A stretch of DNA of 16,771 bases from JBCBST01 sp039819115 (lineage in GTDB: Bacteria > Bacteroidota > Rhodothermia > Balneolales > Balneolaceae). The stretch spans positions 1-16,771 of the forward strand of contig JBCBST010000069.1 in NCBI GenBank assembly GCA_039819115.1. The letters are read 5' to 3'. Positions 15,763 through 16,771 of the stretch are shown here, in pieces. The position numbers and the translations under genes were made by a program. The stretch's first letter is position 1, and each line of letters begins with the position of its first letter. The notes under the pieces are model-generated. The model searched no databases. It was not told the origin of the DNA and was given only the letters and a program-made list of their open reading frames with translations.

Positions 15763-16707
15763 TTACTTCAACGTTTTGATGTATTCAATAATGTCGGAGA
15801 TTTCATCGTCCGTTAACCGACCTTCATAGCTTACCATTTGGTTTTGGTAGCCCTTAACAATTTTTGCACCTGGATTGAGAATGGATTCCCGCAGGTAATT
15901 CTCATCAACGGTTATCTTCGTTCCGTCTTCCATTTCTTCTTCACGTTCCCAAAGCCCTGCAAAGCTGGGTCCAATCAGTTTTGAACCATCCACGCTGTGA
16001 CATGTTGCACACCCCTGAATCGTTACCAGACCTTCGCCCCGTTCAACGGGTGTGCCACCCTGACCTGGTTTAGGCGCTGTGGCAAGGAAAGTCTCAAAAT
16101 CTTCTTCTTCATGTACAAACACTTTAGCCAGCATGTTTGAGTGAGAAGTTCCGCAATACTCTGTGCAGAAAACCTGAGATTCGCCAACTTCCTCAGCCTG
16201 GAACCAAAGGTAGCTGTAACGGTTTGGCAGTACGTCTTGCTTTACCCGGTAATCAGGAATAAAAAAGGAGTGCAACACATCTTGTGATTGCATAACCAGC
16301 TTAACCGGACGGCCTTTAGGGACGTGGAGCTCATTTAAGACCTGAGCACCATTTTCGTACTTTACGGTCCAACCCCACTTAAATCCCGAGATCTGGATTT
16401 CGTAGGCATCGTCGGGTACCGTCTTAAGATTTAACCAGCCTGTGTATCCCCATCCAAAAATGATCATAACCAGGATAAGAGGGATAACTGACCAGGTAAT
16501 TTCAAGTGTGTTGTTATGACTGATATAGGGTGTTTTGTCGCTTTCCGATTTACGCTTGTAACGGAATGCGAAGTATAGCATCGCTATAACGATACCAACT
16601 AAAAAAATAAGGCTAACTTCAGAGATGAAGTGAAAGAGTCCGTCTGTACTATCTGCTGTTAATGGAGAACGATTCTCCGGCAGCATGAAATCAAATAATC
16701 TGCCCAT
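15763..16707 (-). CDS. coxB: Cytochrome c oxidase subunit II with fused cytochrome c domain
   Basis: 314 residues. Two membrane helices (about 27-48 and 68-91) anchor a periplasmic cupredoxin domain with a full CuA site: His146 (VLHSF), then Cys181, Glu183, Cys185, His189 and Met192 in FCTEYCGTSHSNM. A C-terminal class I cytochrome c domain (about 221-314) has the heme motif CATCH (Cys233, Cys236, His237), GPSFAGL and a likely axial Met291. The fusion marks a caa3-type oxidase, in which electrons from soluble carriers enter by the bound heme c. It is the first gene of the operon seen here, and no lipoprotein signal is apparent. Upstream genes lie outside the window; in relatives they often encode alternative complex III (known context, not seen). 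Confidence 0.96.
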   Translation of the reverse strand: MGRLFDFMLPENRSPLTADSTDGLFHFISEVSLIFLVGIVIAMLYFAFRYKRKSESDKTPYISHNNTLEITWSVIPLILVMIIFGWGYTGWLNLKTVPDDAYEIQISGFKWGWTVKYENGAQVLNELHVPKGRPVKLVMQSQDVLHSFFIPDYRVKQDVLPNRYSYLWFQAEEVGESQVFCTEYCGTSHSNMLAKVFVHEEEDFETFLATAPKPGQGGTPVERGEGLVTIQGCATCHSVDGSKLIGPSFAGLWEREEEMEDGTKITVDENYLRESILNPGAKIVKGYQNQMVSYEGRLTDDEISDIIEYIKTLK

Positions 16708-16771
16708 TTCAGGTCGTATTGTAGAGTTTATTTTTGCGTCTCTCGCGTGCCCACAAAAGGGCCAGAAATAT
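16708..16771 (-). promoter_or_regulatory. 5' region of the cox operon (cut by window end)
   Basis: These 64 non-coding bases before coxB include a short inverted repeat, GCCC-acaaaa-GGGC (16749-16762). No convincing promoter boxes are seen, so transcription may begin outside the window or read through from upstream genes. Confidence 0.3.

Noticed and set aside
16749..16762. GCCC-acaaaa-GGGC inverted repeat upstream of coxB as a terminator or operator
   Set aside because: Only four base pairs, no U tract, and the context is cut by the window end.

Overview
The window looks like a contig from a member of the Bacteroidota/Rhodothermota side of the FCB group, most likely Balneolota or a close relative. 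This is inferred from gene content, not from a marker gene. The clues are a caa3-type cytochrome oxidase whose subunit I carries the YSHPxV (A2-type) motif first described in Rhodothermus marinus, a very small Bacteroidota-style exosortase, a long DUF4175 protein, moderate to low GC, TTG starts and few Shine-Dalgarno sequences. Ten Ns at 10886-10895 show that it is a draft or metagenome assembly.

Positions 1-8638 (plus strand) hold nine tightly packed genes with gaps or overlaps of -17 to +34 bases. First comes a nucleotide-sugar block: a UDP-GlcNAc 6-dehydrogenase (5' end outside the window), a UDP-glucose 6-dehydrogenase, a Gfo/Idh/MocA dehydrogenase and a DegT-family aminotransferase. WbpA, WbpB and WbpE-like activities together would make a UDP-2,3-diamino-uronic acid precursor for a surface polysaccharide; Ugd would add UDP-glucuronate. 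A small exosortase and a four-helix membrane protein follow with overlapping start and stop codons, tying protein sorting to polysaccharide synthesis. Then come an N-terminally short glycerate 2-kinase, a BatB-like VWA membrane protein and a HAD-IIB phosphatase.

Positions 8639-12864 (minus strand) hold a YtnP-like metallo-beta-lactamase-fold lactonase/hydrolase followed by a 1105-residue DUF4175 membrane/coiled-coil protein. The latter meets the plus-strand genes tail to tail, with stop codons directly adjacent. The assembly gap lies inside it.

Positions 12918-16707 (minus strand) are a cytochrome c oxidase operon, coxB (with fused cytochrome c) - coxA - coxC - subunit IV, closed by a clear intrinsic terminator at 12918-12953. 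Its promoter region is cut by the window end.

No intergenic stretch exceeds about 120 bases. I saw no tRNA, rRNA, CRISPR array, insertion sequence or phage gene. The most interesting part is the exosortase pair embedded in the sugar operon, next to a shortened glycerate kinase; I found no clearly new system.
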